DNA of 64,000 nt from Gp1-AA122 sp036378535 (GTDB taxonomy: Bacteria; Acidobacteriota; Terriglobia; Terriglobales; Acidobacteriaceae). The notes beneath the pieces were generated by a model. The model was given only the letters and a program-made list of their open reading frames with translations, had not been told where the DNA came from and searched no databases. Location: NCBI GenBank assembly GCA_036378535.1, contig DASUWH010000069.1, positions 1 to 64,000 of the forward strand. Reading direction: 5' to 3'. Within the stretch, counting starts at the first letter, position 1; every line of letters begins with the position of its first letter. Positions 26,688 through 35,592 of the stretch are shown one piece after another. The position numbers were made by a program, and so were the translations under genes.

Positions 26688-27617
26688 ATGGACTGGCATC
26701 AACTTTGGTCGATTGCATCCGCGCCTGACAACGTTCCCATCGTTGGCCTGATTCCCCTGCTCATTTTTTACATCTACCTGGCGTGGAAGCAGGCTAGCGC
26801 CAACGACGGCCTGGTCGCCGAACTCGAGACCAGCCCCGCGATGGCCAAGACTCACCATCGCAAGACCTGGCCCTTCCGCCCCGGCTGGCAGAAAGAAGTT
26901 CACGTGTGGCCGTTCCTGCTGCGCATTGAATTCCTGGCCGCGATCATCGTCACCATCATCCTGATGGTCTGGTCGATCACGCTCAGTGCGCCCTTGGAAG
27001 AGCCGTCAAATCCGAATCTGACCATGAATCCGGCGAAGGCTCCCTGGTACTTCCTCGGGCTGCAGGAAATGCTGGTTTACTTCGACCCCTGGATCGCCGG
27101 CGTGGTGATGCCCACGCTCATCATCATCGGCCTGATGGTGATCCCGTACATTGATACCAACCCGCTCGGCAACGGCTATTACACCTGGAAGCAACGCAAG
27201 TTCGCCATCGGCACATTCCTCTTCGGCTTCATCATTCTTTGGGTCTCGATGATCATCATCGGAACATTTATTCGAGGACCCGGCTGGCAGTGGTTCTGGC
27301 CGGGGCAAACATGGGATCACAACCGACTTATTTACGAGGTGAACCGCGACTTGCCCGACCTGTTCGGCATAGCGTCGAACTTGGGCAAAATCATCTTTGG
27401 GGCAGTTATCGTGGGCGGGTTCTACGCCATTGGCGGGTTCATCGCCCATGCCCTGTTCCGCCGCTACAACCCGAAAGATTACCGGCGCATGAGCCTGTTG
27501 CAGTACTCCATCATGATGGTCTTCCTGCTCACCATGGTGGCGTTACCGATCAAGATGATGATTCGCCTGCTGTTCCACATCAAGTACGTGTGGATTACGC
27601 CGTGGTTTAACGTTTAG
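26688..27617 (+). CDS. Cytochrome b C-terminal subunit (subunit IV type)
   Basis: 309 residues from ATG 26688 after GGAGA. It begins with a membrane helix (IVGLIPLLIFYIYLAWK), then a basic loop, and the cytochrome b C-terminal region with further helices. The quinol-oxidation site, PEWY in most bc1 and b6f complexes, reads APWY at 118-121 in NPAKAPWYFLGLQEML. The Glu position is thus Pro here. The C-terminus has extra helices (GKIIFGAVIVGGFYAIGGFI, YSIMMVFLLTMVALPIKMM), making it larger than a plain subunit IV. Confidence 0.9.
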   Translation: MDWHQLWSIASAPDNVPIVGLIPLLIFYIYLAWKQASANDGLVAELETSPAMAKTHHRKTWPFRPGWQKEVHVWPFLLRIEFLAAIIVTIILMVWSITLSAPLEEPSNPNLTMNPAKAPWYFLGLQEMLVYFDPWIAGVVMPTLIIIGLMVIPYIDTNPLGNGYYTWKQRKFAIGTFLFGFIILWVSMIIIGTFIRGPGWQWFWPGQTWDHNRLIYEVNRDLPDLFGIASNLGKIIFGAVIVGGFYAIGGFIAHALFRRYNPKDYRRMSLLQYSIMMVFLLTMVALPIKMMIRLLFHIKYVWITPWFNV

Positions 27618-27621
27618 CTGC

Positions 27622-27692
27622 GAGCTTCTAGCTGTTGGCCGCTAGCGAACAGAATTCATCTGCTTGCTAGCAGCTAGTGGCTAGAAGCTCAG
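27622..27692. repeat. Inverted repeat GAGCTTCTAGC / GCTAGAAGCTC
   Basis: An imperfect 25-bp palindrome lies between the cytochrome b and multihaem cytochrome genes, with 11 bp perfect at its outer ends. Probably another dispersed element. Confidence 0.55.
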
Positions 27693-27725
27693 AGCTTTGA
27701 ATGTATATAGGTTTTGGAGGACTTC

Positions 27726-30700
27726 GTGCCCGACAAACCAGTCCCCGACAATGATCCGATAACTACCAAGTCCTACGCCGCGCATTACCTGATCGCGACG
27801 GTCCTGCTCATCGCCACGCTGTTCTGGGCGCTGTGGGATGAAGCTTACGGTCAGCGCCCCTGGAAGGCTTACCAGGAGACTTGGAAAGACCGCTACACCG
27901 CCTTTCTAAAGACGGCAAAATCGAAGTCGAACACGTCGGTGAAGGACGTCGAGGGATCCCCCGATTATCAAGCGCTGGTCCAGGCATACAAGCAGGCCCT
28001 GGCTGACTCCGACGCACGATCCCGCCAAATCACCGCGCAATTGCGGGAAGTGAATGGACGATTACTGGCGGTACGCTCAGTCTTTACCGATCGCCGCGCC
28101 TACGTCAACGCGCTCACCTACGAGATTGAAACCGAGGACAGCCCTTCCGCAAAAGCGAGCAAGCAGAAGGAGGTCGACAAATATAAGGCCCAGCCCGCCA
28201 CGGTCGAATTTCCCGACGGCAGCCGTAAAACGTATACGTTTCCGCAGTTGGAAGAAGCGTTCACGGAGATCAATGCTGAGAAGAACAAGCTGAGCCTGGA
28301 GCTTGGTACGGTGCTGAAGCCGGTCACAGAAGCCAAGGCCAGGATGGATCAGTATGTCACTGACCACATGGTGGATTTGACTCCCGAACAGATTGTCGGT
28401 CTGCAGAAGAAAACGGATGATCTCGATCCCAAGATCATGCAGATCAATGTGGCGGAAGCGAACATCGTGGACCGCTGCGAGTCCTGTCATCTTGGCATCC
28501 GCGAACCGCTGAAACTGACCGCCGCTTCCATGAGCGCGCATGGAGCGAAACGGCCTGACGAATATGCCCGGGCCTTCACCAGTCACCCGGAGCCGGAGCT
28601 CTTAACGATTCACGACCCGGAGAAGTTCGGCTGCTCACCCTGCCATCAGGGCAATGGGCGCGCCACAACCAGTGTTGAAAAAGCGCACGGTAATTACGAG
28701 CACTGGCTATGGCCGCTGTATGCCAAGCAGAACGTCCAAGCGGGCTGTCAGACCTGCCACGCCGCCGACATGGTGCTGACCCGCACCGACGGCCTGTGGA
28801 ACGTGATCGACGACGGCAAACGCCTCTTTCGCGATAAGGGCTGCATGGGATGCCACCGCTACGAAGGTTACGACCGCGAGCCCGAACAACTGCAGGGAAT
28901 CAATCAGCAGATCAAGCTTTTCGAGCAGCAGAAAGTGGACAACCTCAGAGATGCGGCTGACCTAATGAAGCAGGCCGACGCCGCCGCTAGCAATGACGAA
29001 GCCAATCGCTTCAACAACAAGGCGGTTGCTCTGAAAGTGAGCAACAGCAAGATTGACGGCCGCCTGCAACAGCTCGATTTCCAGACCCACAGCCTGATGC
29101 AGGACGTAAAAAAGGTCGGGCCCAATCTGAAAGATGTCCGCCTCAAGCTGAACCGCAACTGGATTCCCGTCTGGCTGAAGAAGCCAACCGATTTTCGCCC
29201 AACTACGAAGATGCCGAACTTCCGCTTGAACGACGAGCAGATTCGCTCCATCTCGGCATACCTATGGCAGTCTGGGTTTTCCGACACCCTGCCCAAGCAA
29301 AACCCCGGCAATGCGGATCACGGAAAACAGTTATTCGAAACCCGTGGCTGCCTCGCTTGCCACTCCATCGGAGAAGGCGACAACGTCCGTGGCGGCAGTT
29401 TTGCAGCCAACCTGACCCGCGTCGGCGAGAAAGCTAACTACGATTACCTGGTCCGCTGGGTCCACAATGCGCGCCAGCGCACGCGTCCCTATTGCCCGTA
29501 CGAGAAGAAAGATATCGGCCCCGAGGACTACGCCAAGAAGGGTCTTCCCTACGTCTTCGATCTGCAGCACAGCCAATGTCCCAACGACGGCCATGAATTG
29601 CAAGTTCAGAACATGACCGTGATGCCCAGCCTGCGCCTGAGCGAAGACGATGCCCGCGACGTAGCCAGCTACCTAATCACGCTGAAAGAAAAAGACGCCA
29701 CCACCTATCCCGACGCCTCCTTCATGGAAGATGCCAACCTGAAAGCGGAAGGCGCTAAGTGGGTTCGTCACTTCGGTTGCGCCGGGTGTCACGAGATCGC
29801 CGGCATGGAAGACGAGGGCCGCATCGGCACCGAGTTGACGCAGGAAGGCAGCAAGCCGATCGAGCGCCTTGACTTTGCACTGTTCACCGAACCGGCACAG
29901 CGCGGCAATTTCGAACCAATTAAGAACCAGGAAGACCTCGCGCGGCTGCCGGAAGGTCCGGCGAAAGACCCCTGGTACGACCATAAGGGCTTCTTCGAGC
30001 ACAAACTGGCTGAGCCCAACATTTTCGATCAGGGAAAGATCAAGTCGGAGACCGAAAAGCTGCGCATGCCGAATCTGCACCTGACCAAAGATCAGATTCA
30101 GGCCATCACCACCTTCCTGCTTGGCAGTCAGGAAACGTCCTTGCCCGACAGCTATCAGTACAAGCCCGAAGATGCGCGTGGCGACATTCAACGCGGCTGG
30201 TGGGTGGTCACTAAATACAACTGCATGGGCTGCCACCAGTTCGTTCCCGGCCAGGAAACAGCTCTGATGACGCAGCAGTTTTATAAGGATAATCCAGAGC
30301 AGCTGCCGCCGAAACTCTTGACCGAAGGCGCCCGCGTCGATCCCGAGTGGCTGCGCCGTTTTCTCTCTAATCCTTCGCTAAGCACGACGGACACGAATCG
30401 CAACGGGGTGCGTCCATACCTGCAAGTTCGGATGCCCACGTTTTCATTCTCCGACAACGAACTGCGTATCCTGGTGCGCTTCTTCCAGGCGCTCTCGCAG
30501 CAGCCGCTGCCGTATATACCGGAGCAAGTCCCGACGCTCACGGCTAAAGAAACCGACATGGCGCGCAGCCTGTTCTCGAGTACGGCGGCGCCTTGCCTGA
30601 AGTGTCACGCCACAGGCGATCCGGCGCATGATCAGCACGCCACCGCTCCCAACTTCCTGCTGGCCAAGGAGCGTCTGAAGCCAGACTGGGTGGAGCGTTG

Positions 30701-30995
30701 GGTCATCGATCCGCAGGCCATCAGCCCCGGCACCTCTATGCCTTCTGGGCTGTTCCGAAGAAATAACAATCAGTGGGTCTTCGCCGGTCCGACTCCACCC
30801 TCGTTCCAGGGCTACGACAAGGACCACACCAAACTGCTGGTGGATTACATCTTCCAGCTCACACCCGAGGAGCAGCGGCGCGTGGCCAGTGCCATGGGCA
30901 AGAGTCGCGCGTCCAGCAACACTCCTCCAGGGAACAGTGCCAGATCGGGCCCGAGTCGCACTTCGGCGCACGCCACGGGCGCTGGTTCGCGGTAA
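27726..30995 (+). CDS. Membrane-anchored eight-haem c-type cytochrome
   Basis: 1089 residues from GTG 27726, set by GGAGG 6 bp before it. One N-terminal membrane helix (YLIATVLLIATLFWALWDEAYG) is followed by about 200 mostly helical residues. Eight CxxCH haem sites follow: CESCH about 251, CSPCH 303, CQTCH 341, CMGCH 373, CLACH 542, CAGCH 685, CMGCH 833 and CLKCH 957. Distal Met ligands are likely in motifs such as TKMPNFRL, LRMPNLHL, VRMPTFSF and TSMPSGLF. It probably accepts electrons from the Rieske/cytochrome b pair in the periplasm. The C-terminal tail is Ser/Gly-rich. Confidence 0.92.
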   Translation: MPDKPVPDNDPITTKSYAAHYLIATVLLIATLFWALWDEAYGQRPWKAYQETWKDRYTAFLKTAKSKSNTSVKDVEGSPDYQALVQAYKQALADSDARSRQITAQLREVNGRLLAVRSVFTDRRAYVNALTYEIETEDSPSAKASKQKEVDKYKAQPATVEFPDGSRKTYTFPQLEEAFTEINAEKNKLSLELGTVLKPVTEAKARMDQYVTDHMVDLTPEQIVGLQKKTDDLDPKIMQINVAEANIVDRCESCHLGIREPLKLTAASMSAHGAKRPDEYARAFTSHPEPELLTIHDPEKFGCSPCHQGNGRATTSVEKAHGNYEHWLWPLYAKQNVQAGCQTCHAADMVLTRTDGLWNVIDDGKRLFRDKGCMGCHRYEGYDREPEQLQGINQQIKLFEQQKVDNLRDAADLMKQADAAASNDEANRFNNKAVALKVSNSKIDGRLQQLDFQTHSLMQDVKKVGPNLKDVRLKLNRNWIPVWLKKPTDFRPTTKMPNFRLNDEQIRSISAYLWQSGFSDTLPKQNPGNADHGKQLFETRGCLACHSIGEGDNVRGGSFAANLTRVGEKANYDYLVRWVHNARQRTRPYCPYEKKDIGPEDYAKKGLPYVFDLQHSQCPNDGHELQVQNMTVMPSLRLSEDDARDVASYLITLKEKDATTYPDASFMEDANLKAEGAKWVRHFGCAGCHEIAGMEDEGRIGTELTQEGSKPIERLDFALFTEPAQRGNFEPIKNQEDLARLPEGPAKDPWYDHKGFFEHKLAEPNIFDQGKIKSETEKLRMPNLHLTKDQIQAITTFLLGSQETSLPDSYQYKPEDARGDIQRGWWVVTKYNCMGCHQFVPGQETALMTQQFYKDNPEQLPPKLLTEGARVDPEWLRRFLSNPSLSTTDTNRNGVRPYLQVRMPTFSFSDNELRILVRFFQALSQQPLPYIPEQVPTLTAKETDMARSLFSSTAAPCLKCHATGDPAHDQHATAPNFLLAKERLKPDWVERWVIDPQAISPGTSMPSGLFRRNNNQWVFAGPTPPSFQGYDKDHTKLLVDYIFQLTPEEQRRVASAMGKSRASSNTPPGNSARSGPSRTSAHATGAGSR

Positions 30996-31044
30996 AATAA
31001 TAGGTTTTGTAAGCAGCTTTTAAACTTTCAGAAAGGTGCTTCGA

Positions 31045-31845
31045 ATGAATAAGAAGAACTGTCTGGCAATTCTCTGCTTGATCGCTGTGCTGGGGCTGCT
31101 GGCCGCCTGCAGCAAGAAGGAACAGTCCTCCAACGAGTCCGAAGAGAAAGCCGCTACCGCCAACGCACCTGCCGCACCCGCTACTCCCATTGATCCCAGT
31201 ACGGTCGCGACCGTGAGCGGCACCGTAAAGTTCGACGGCACTGCTCCCAAGCCTGCCAAGATTGACATGAGCCAGGACCCTGCCTGCAAAGGCACCAACG
31301 AAGCGGAAAATATCGCCGTTAGCGGGGGCGATCTGGCCAATGTGTTTGTCTACGTCAAGGACGGTCTGGGAAATCGGAACTTCGATGTTCCCAAAGATCC
31401 CGTCACCATCGACCAGCAGGGCTGCCGGTACCATCCCCACGTTCTCGGGGTCATGACCGGCCAGAACGTGCAGATCAAGAACGACGATCAGACCACGCAC
31501 AACATCCATCCCACCCCGAAAGACAACCGCGAGTGGAACGAATCGCAGCCGCCTTCGGCCGCTCCGATCGAGAAGAGCTTCGCCCGCGAAGAGATCATGC
31601 TGCCCGTCAAGTGTAACCAGCACCCCTGGATGAAGATGTACATCAACGTGGTCAAGAGCCCGTTCTATGCCGTAACCGACAAGAGCGGTAAGTACGAAAT
31701 CAAGGGCCTGCCGCCGGGAACCTACACGATAGCGTTCGTACAGGAAAAACTGGGCGAGCAGACGCAACAGGTAACCGTGGGTCCAAAAGACAGCAAGACC
31801 GTCGATCAGACCTTCAAGGCCGGCGCCGCCGCAGGCTCGATGTAG
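31045..31845 (+). CDS. Cupredoxin-like lipoprotein
   Basis: 266 residues from ATG 31045. A lipobox (LGLLAAC) makes Cys22 a lipid anchor, followed by a disordered Ala/Pro/Glu linker. The central domain resembles plastocyanin/azurin-type folds: HVLGVMTGQNVQIKNDDQTT and HNIHP, then CNQHPWMKMYINV, which offers Cys, His and Met ligands of a type-1 copper site. A C-terminal carboxypeptidase-regulatory-like beta domain follows (DKSGKYEIKGLPPGTYTIAF). It sits next to the eight-haem cytochrome and may be a periplasmic electron carrier. Copper binding is inferred. Confidence 0.75.
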   Translation: MNKKNCLAILCLIAVLGLLAACSKKEQSSNESEEKAATANAPAAPATPIDPSTVATVSGTVKFDGTAPKPAKIDMSQDPACKGTNEAENIAVSGGDLANVFVYVKDGLGNRNFDVPKDPVTIDQQGCRYHPHVLGVMTGQNVQIKNDDQTTHNIHPTPKDNREWNESQPPSAAPIEKSFAREEIMLPVKCNQHPWMKMYINVVKSPFYAVTDKSGKYEIKGLPPGTYTIAFVQEKLGEQTQQVTVGPKDSKTVDQTFKAGAAAGSM

Positions 31846-31857
31846 TTTAAAATCACG

Positions 31858-31884
31858 TAGTGACGGCCAATTCGGCCGTCACTA
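31858..31884. repeat. Palindrome TAGTGACGGCC-AATTC-GGCCGTCACTA
   Basis: A perfect 11-bp stem with a 5-base loop after the lipoprotein gene. It matches the GTAG-GGCGGCC family seen at 26588, 33983, 36817 and 43791. No T-run follows. Confidence 0.7.
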
Positions 31885-31932
31885 CCAACCAATCGGATTT
31901 CGACTAAGGAGCCTTTCCTGAAGTCCCTGGCC

Positions 31933-32856
31933 ATGCCGTACAACCGCGGGCTGCACCGCTTCGCGGTATTCACCGCGTCCATCACTTTCCTTCTGCTGAT
32001 TGCCGGCGCGTTGGTCACCAGCAACGACGCCGGCCTCTCGGTCCCGGACTGGCCCACCACCTTCGGCTCGATCTACAAAATGCCCCACATGGTCGGCGGC
32101 GTGAAATTTGAGCACGGCCACCGCATGGTCGCTGAATTCGTCGGCCTGCTCACGATCGTCCTGGCAATTTGGACGTGGCGCGCCGAAAAGCGCCGCTGGA
32201 TGCGCTATTTAGGCCTGGGCGCCCTCGCGACCGTGATTACGCAAGGCATTCTCGGCGGCATCACCGTCCTGTTTTACCTTCCGCCTGCAGTCTCCACCGC
32301 CCATGCTGCCGTTGCCCAAACCTTCTTCTGCATCGCCGTCTCCATCGCCGTCTTCACCGGGCAACGCTGGGTGGAAGAGCAACCGCGCATTGAGTTCGAT
32401 TCCAGCCGCCCCAGCCTGATCACTCTGACGCTGCTCTCGATCTTCGTTCTCTACGTCCAACTGATTCTCGGGGGGATGTTCCGTCACCACGGCATGAGCT
32501 GGTGGCCTCACGTCGCCAACGCCGCCATCGTTGCCTTCGTTCTGACCTGGACAGCCATCCGCGCCATCTCCATGTATTCGGAGATTGAAGCCGTAAAAAA
32601 GCCGGCCATCATCCTATTGGGTCTTTTGATTGTTCAACTCTGCCTTGGCTTCCTGGCGTTCCTCACTCGCGTCGCCTGGGGGCATGATGCCTCCCAGCCC
32701 GAACTGCCCATGGTGATCTCCACTGTAGCTCACGTCGCGGTTGGGGCGTTGCTGTTAGCCACGGCGGTCGTGCTGGCGATCCAAGTGTGGCGGCATGTTG
32801 CGGTTGCTTTTGAAGAGCCGGTAAGGGGAACCGAAGGAAGGCCGGTAACGGCGTAA
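31933..32856 (+). CDS. ctaA: Haem A synthase, CtaA/Cox15 type
   Basis: 307 residues with eight membrane helices. It oxidises haem O to haem A for cytochrome oxidase. GALVTSNDAGLSVPDWPTTFG is the family opening, with haem ligand His in KFEHGHRMVAEFVG, a second in STAHAAVAQ, and partners in GMFRHHGMSWWPHVANA and STVAHVAVGALLL. AAGGAG at about 31907-31912 is 21 bp before the ATG, but only 6-7 bp before an in-frame CTG at about 31920, so a non-standard start is possible. It lies between the lipoprotein and the ABC pair. Confidence 0.92.
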   Translation: MPYNRGLHRFAVFTASITFLLLIAGALVTSNDAGLSVPDWPTTFGSIYKMPHMVGGVKFEHGHRMVAEFVGLLTIVLAIWTWRAEKRRWMRYLGLGALATVITQGILGGITVLFYLPPAVSTAHAAVAQTFFCIAVSIAVFTGQRWVEEQPRIEFDSSRPSLITLTLLSIFVLYVQLILGGMFRHHGMSWWPHVANAAIVAFVLTWTAIRAISMYSEIEAVKKPAIILLGLLIVQLCLGFLAFLTRVAWGHDASQPELPMVISTVAHVAVGALLLATAVVLAIQVWRHVAVAFEEPVRGTEGRPVTA

Positions 32857-32867
32857 ACGCGGATGTC

Positions 32868-32930
32868 AGCCCGCAACGCGGGCGAAATTCATTAGCCCGG
32901 CACGCAAGCGCTGGGGAGATGGATAAAGAA
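32868..32930. repeat. ATTCATTAGCCCGGCACGCAAG dispersed repeat
   Basis: GGCGAAATTCATTAGCCCGG, then CACGCAAGCGCTGGGG, recurs as a related sequence at 63400-63452 (CATTAGCCCCGGGCGTAAGCCCCGGGG). CCCGCAACGCGGG at its left is a small hairpin. Confidence 0.6.
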
Positions 32931-33008
32931 ACATCCAAGCCCCGCATGAGGCGCCCCACCCAATCTTGATCCCGGTCAAGACGCCAAGCTCTGCTGCTAA
33001 AATACCTT

Positions 33009-33989
33009 GTGGCCTCCAAAGTTCATGAAATAGCGGTCGCCGATACTGCTTCCGTTCCCGCCGTCATCTCGATTCAAGACATCGTCCACCGCTATGACGG
33101 CCGCACCGCGCTGAATGGCGTTTCCTTCGATGTCGGTCCGGCCGAACTATTCGGCCTTCTCGGCCCCAATGGCAGCGGTAAGACCACATTGTTCCGGATT
33201 CTTTCTACGCTCATGATCCCCAGCGCCGGCCACGCGCTCATCATGGGCCACGATGCCGCCCAAGATCCCAATGCCCTGCGTCGCCAGATCGGGGTCGTAT
33301 TCCAAGCGCAGAGCATCGACCTGAAGCTCTCGGCCTATGAAAACCTGCGCCACCAGGGACATCTGTATGGCCTGCATGGATCGGCTTTGAAAGCGCGTAT
33401 CGAGGAAATGCTCGGCCGTGTCGCTCTCGCCGACCGCGCCCATGATCGCGCCGAAACCTTCTCCGGAGGTATGCAACGCCGCCTCGAATTAGCCAAGGGC
33501 TTGCTGCACCATCCGTCAGTGCTGTTGCTCGACGAACCAACCACCGGCCTTGACCCCGGCGCTCGTCGCGACCTCTGGCAATATCTGCGAATTCTCCGCG
33601 ATCAGGAGCGCGTCTCGATCTTGGTCACCACCCACCTGATGGAAGAGGCCGAGCGCTGCGACCGCCTCGCCATCATGAACGAAGGCAAGCTGGTAGCGCT
33701 GGGCACGCCGGCGGATTTGCGGCACGAAATCGGCGGCGACGTGATCGTACTCGATACTCAGAATCCCGAAGCGCTGGCTCGCAGGGTCGAATCGCGCTTC
33801 GCCGTGACCGCGCAAGTGGTCTCCGGGAAAGTGCGCATCGAGCGCGAAAACGGACACCGCTTCATCACCGACGTAGTCGAAGCGTTTCCCGGAGAAATTG
33901 AAGCGGTATCCGTGAGCAAGCCGACGCTGGAGGATGTCTTCATCCACCGCACCGGCCACCGCTTCTGGACCGAAGCACAACCCACGTAG
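33009..33989 (+). CDS. ABC transporter ATP-binding protein (ABC-2 type)
   Basis: 326 residues from GTG 33009. Walker A is GPNGSGKTT, the Q loop is VVFQAQSIDLKLSAYENL, the signature is FSGGMQRRLELAKGLLHHP, Walker B is VLLLDEPTTGLDP, and the switch His is in LVTTHLMEEAERC. A C-terminal domain of about 80 residues follows, typical of the CcmA/NodI/DrrA drug-type exporters. Its partner permease follows at 62 bp. No clear ribosome site precedes the GTG. Confidence 0.93.
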   Translation: MASKVHEIAVADTASVPAVISIQDIVHRYDGRTALNGVSFDVGPAELFGLLGPNGSGKTTLFRILSTLMIPSAGHALIMGHDAAQDPNALRRQIGVVFQAQSIDLKLSAYENLRHQGHLYGLHGSALKARIEEMLGRVALADRAHDRAETFSGGMQRRLELAKGLLHHPSVLLLDEPTTGLDPGARRDLWQYLRILRDQERVSILVTTHLMEEAERCDRLAIMNEGKLVALGTPADLRHEIGGDVIVLDTQNPEALARRVESRFAVTAQVVSGKVRIERENGHRFITDVVEAFPGEIEAVSVSKPTLEDVFIHRTGHRFWTEAQPT

Positions 33990-34025
33990 GGACGGCCGCC
34001 ACCGCCGTCCAGCGAGCGAAGCGAG
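33983..34025. repeat. ACGTAGGGACGGCCGCC palindromic repeat
   Basis: GGACGGCCGCC-ACC-GCCGTCC partial palindrome between the ATPase and permease genes; another copy of the GTAG-GGCGGCC family. Confidence 0.5.
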
Positions 34026-34051
34026 GAAGATTTAGAGGATCTGGAATTCAA

Positions 34052-34876
34052 ATGGCGACCCAAACCGCAACCCTCCCAACACAAATATCCCGACCCAATG
34101 CCGGTCTCTTCTTGCCGTCATTCTCTCTGTGGTGGCGCGAGGTAATCCGCTTCTACCGCCAGCGTAGCCGCGTGGTCGGCGTAATCGCCTCGCCGCTGGT
34201 CTTCTGGCTGGTGATCGGTTCCGGCTTCGGCACATCGTTCCGCGCAGGCGGCGCCGCCGGACAGCAGCACTATCTCGATTACTTCTATCCCGGCGCGCTG
34301 ATCATGATCATCCTCTTCACCTCGATCTTCACCATGATGTCCGTAATCGAAGATCGCAAAGAGGGGTTCCTGCTCTCGGTTTTGGCCGCCCCAGTCCCGC
34401 GGTCGGCAGTGGTGCTGGGTAAAGTGCTAGGTGGAACTACCCTGTCCACGATCCAAGGCTTGATCTTCCTGGTGTTCGCCCCGCTAGTCGGTGTTCACAT
34501 GGGAGTTGGCTCATTCCTCCTGGTCCTGCTGACAATTTTTCTAGTCTCCTTCGCGTTGACCGCGCTGGGATTCGCGATTGCCTGGCCCATGGATTCGACC
34601 CAAGCCTTCCATGCCATCATCAATCTTTTTCTGATTCCGCTGTGGCTGATATCGGGAGCCCTATTTCCGCTCTCAGGAGCGTCTGGCTGGTTGCGCGTCA
34701 TTATGCGTGTGAACCCACTGACCTATGGAACCGAAGCCCTGCGCGGATTGCTGTATCCGAATAGCACCAGCTTTCCCCTGGGCTCCTCGCTGGCAACATT
34801 GTTTCTGTTCGCCGCCTTTATGTTCGCGCTAGCGTTTATCATGGCAAATCGCAGAACGACGAAACCGGCAGCATGA
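34052..34876 (+). CDS. ABC-2 type permease
   Basis: 274 residues. Six membrane helices in the ABC-2/NodJ pattern, including ASPLVFWLVIGSGFG, PGALIMIILFTSIFTMMS, an amphipathic segment DRKEGFLLSVLAAPVPRSAV, TIFLVSFALTALGFAIAW and NLFLIPLWLISGALFPLSG, then YGTEALRGLLYP. It forms an exporter with the preceding ATPase. Its place between haem A synthase and a DUF420 gene suggests a role in cytochrome oxidase assembly, but the cargo is unknown. Confidence 0.9.
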   Translation: MATQTATLPTQISRPNAGLFLPSFSLWWREVIRFYRQRSRVVGVIASPLVFWLVIGSGFGTSFRAGGAAGQQHYLDYFYPGALIMIILFTSIFTMMSVIEDRKEGFLLSVLAAPVPRSAVVLGKVLGGTTLSTIQGLIFLVFAPLVGVHMGVGSFLLVLLTIFLVSFALTALGFAIAWPMDSTQAFHAIINLFLIPLWLISGALFPLSGASGWLRVIMRVNPLTYGTEALRGLLYPNSTSFPLGSSLATLFLFAAFMFALAFIMANRRTTKPAA

Positions 34877-34881
34877 AGAGA

Positions 34882-35050
34882 GCACTCAGCAGTCAGCACT
34901 CAGCATGCAGGGGGCGAACCAATATTCCTTTCTACGATAACTGTGTCATCCCGAACGAAGCGAGGCATCCAGGTGTGTCCGGCCACAAAACCAGACGGAC
35001 TGAATGCCGAGTGCTGAGTGCTGACTGCTAAATACTGGCGCTGAATGCTG
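34882..35050. repeat. CACTCAGCAGTCAGCACTCAGC inverted-repeat element
   Basis: GCACTCAGCAGTCAGCACTC near 34882 and GAGTGCTGAGTGCTGACTGC near 35008 are inverted with about 110 bp between them. A GTCATCC-family copy lies inside at about 34944-34976. The longer relative of the element at 20854-21001. Confidence 0.7.
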
Positions 35051-35059
35051 ATTCTTCCC

Positions 35060-35494
35060 ATGCAGATTCCCCAGCAATTCGCCATCTTCCCCGCGCTCAA
35101 TGCGACCCTGAACGGCACCAGCGCTGTCCTGCTTGTGGCCGGACGTTGGTTCATCGTGCACGGCCGCATGGCCATTCATCGCGCCTTCATGATTGCCGCT
35201 CTGATCACGTCGAGCGTGTTTCTTGGCTGCTATCTTTACTACCACTACCATGTTGGCAGTGTGCACTTTCAAGGCGCCGGTTGGTCGCGCCCGGTTTACT
35301 TCACCATCCTGATCTCGCATACGATCCTGGCGGCCGCGATTGTGCCCATGATCATCATTACCCTGAGCCGCGCCCTCCGCGAACGCTACGATCGCCATCG
35401 CGTGATCGCGCGCTGGACGTTCCCGCTCTGGCTCTATGTTTCGATCACCGGTGTCGTGGTTTACGTCATGTTGTACCGGATTTACGCAACCTGA
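35060..35494 (+). CDS. DUF420 membrane protein (cytochrome oxidase maturation, CtaM-like)
   Basis: 144 residues from ATG 35060; ATG 35045 is in frame but falls in a repeat. Four membrane helices with conserved His positions: GTSAVLLVAGRWFIVHGRMAIHRAFM, YLYYHYHVGSVHFQG, YFTILISHTILAAAIVPMIIITL and RHRVIARWTFPLWLYVSITGVVVYVML. This is the DUF420 pattern. Members are implicated in haem-copper oxidase maturation (CtaM in Staphylococcus), which agrees with ctaA three genes upstream. Confidence 0.85.
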   Translation: MQIPQQFAIFPALNATLNGTSAVLLVAGRWFIVHGRMAIHRAFMIAALITSSVFLGCYLYYHYHVGSVHFQGAGWSRPVYFTILISHTILAAAIVPMIIITLSRALRERYDRHRVIARWTFPLWLYVSITGVVVYVMLYRIYAT

Positions 35495-35501
35495 GCCGTC
35501 A

Positions 35502-35586
35502 TTTGTAATTTAGCAATTTGTAATGGGCAGTTTGAGTTCATGATCTGGCCTTGCTTTTAAGTTACAAATTACAAAATTACAAATTC
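35502..35586. repeat. A/T-rich inverted repeat GTAATTT / AAATTAC
   Basis: TTTGTAATTTAGCAATTTGTAA near 35501 and TTACAAATTACAAAATTAC near 35567 are inverted with about 45 bp between them. Lower G+C than its surroundings. Probably a dispersed intergenic element. Confidence 0.5.
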
Positions 35587-35592
35587 TTTAGA

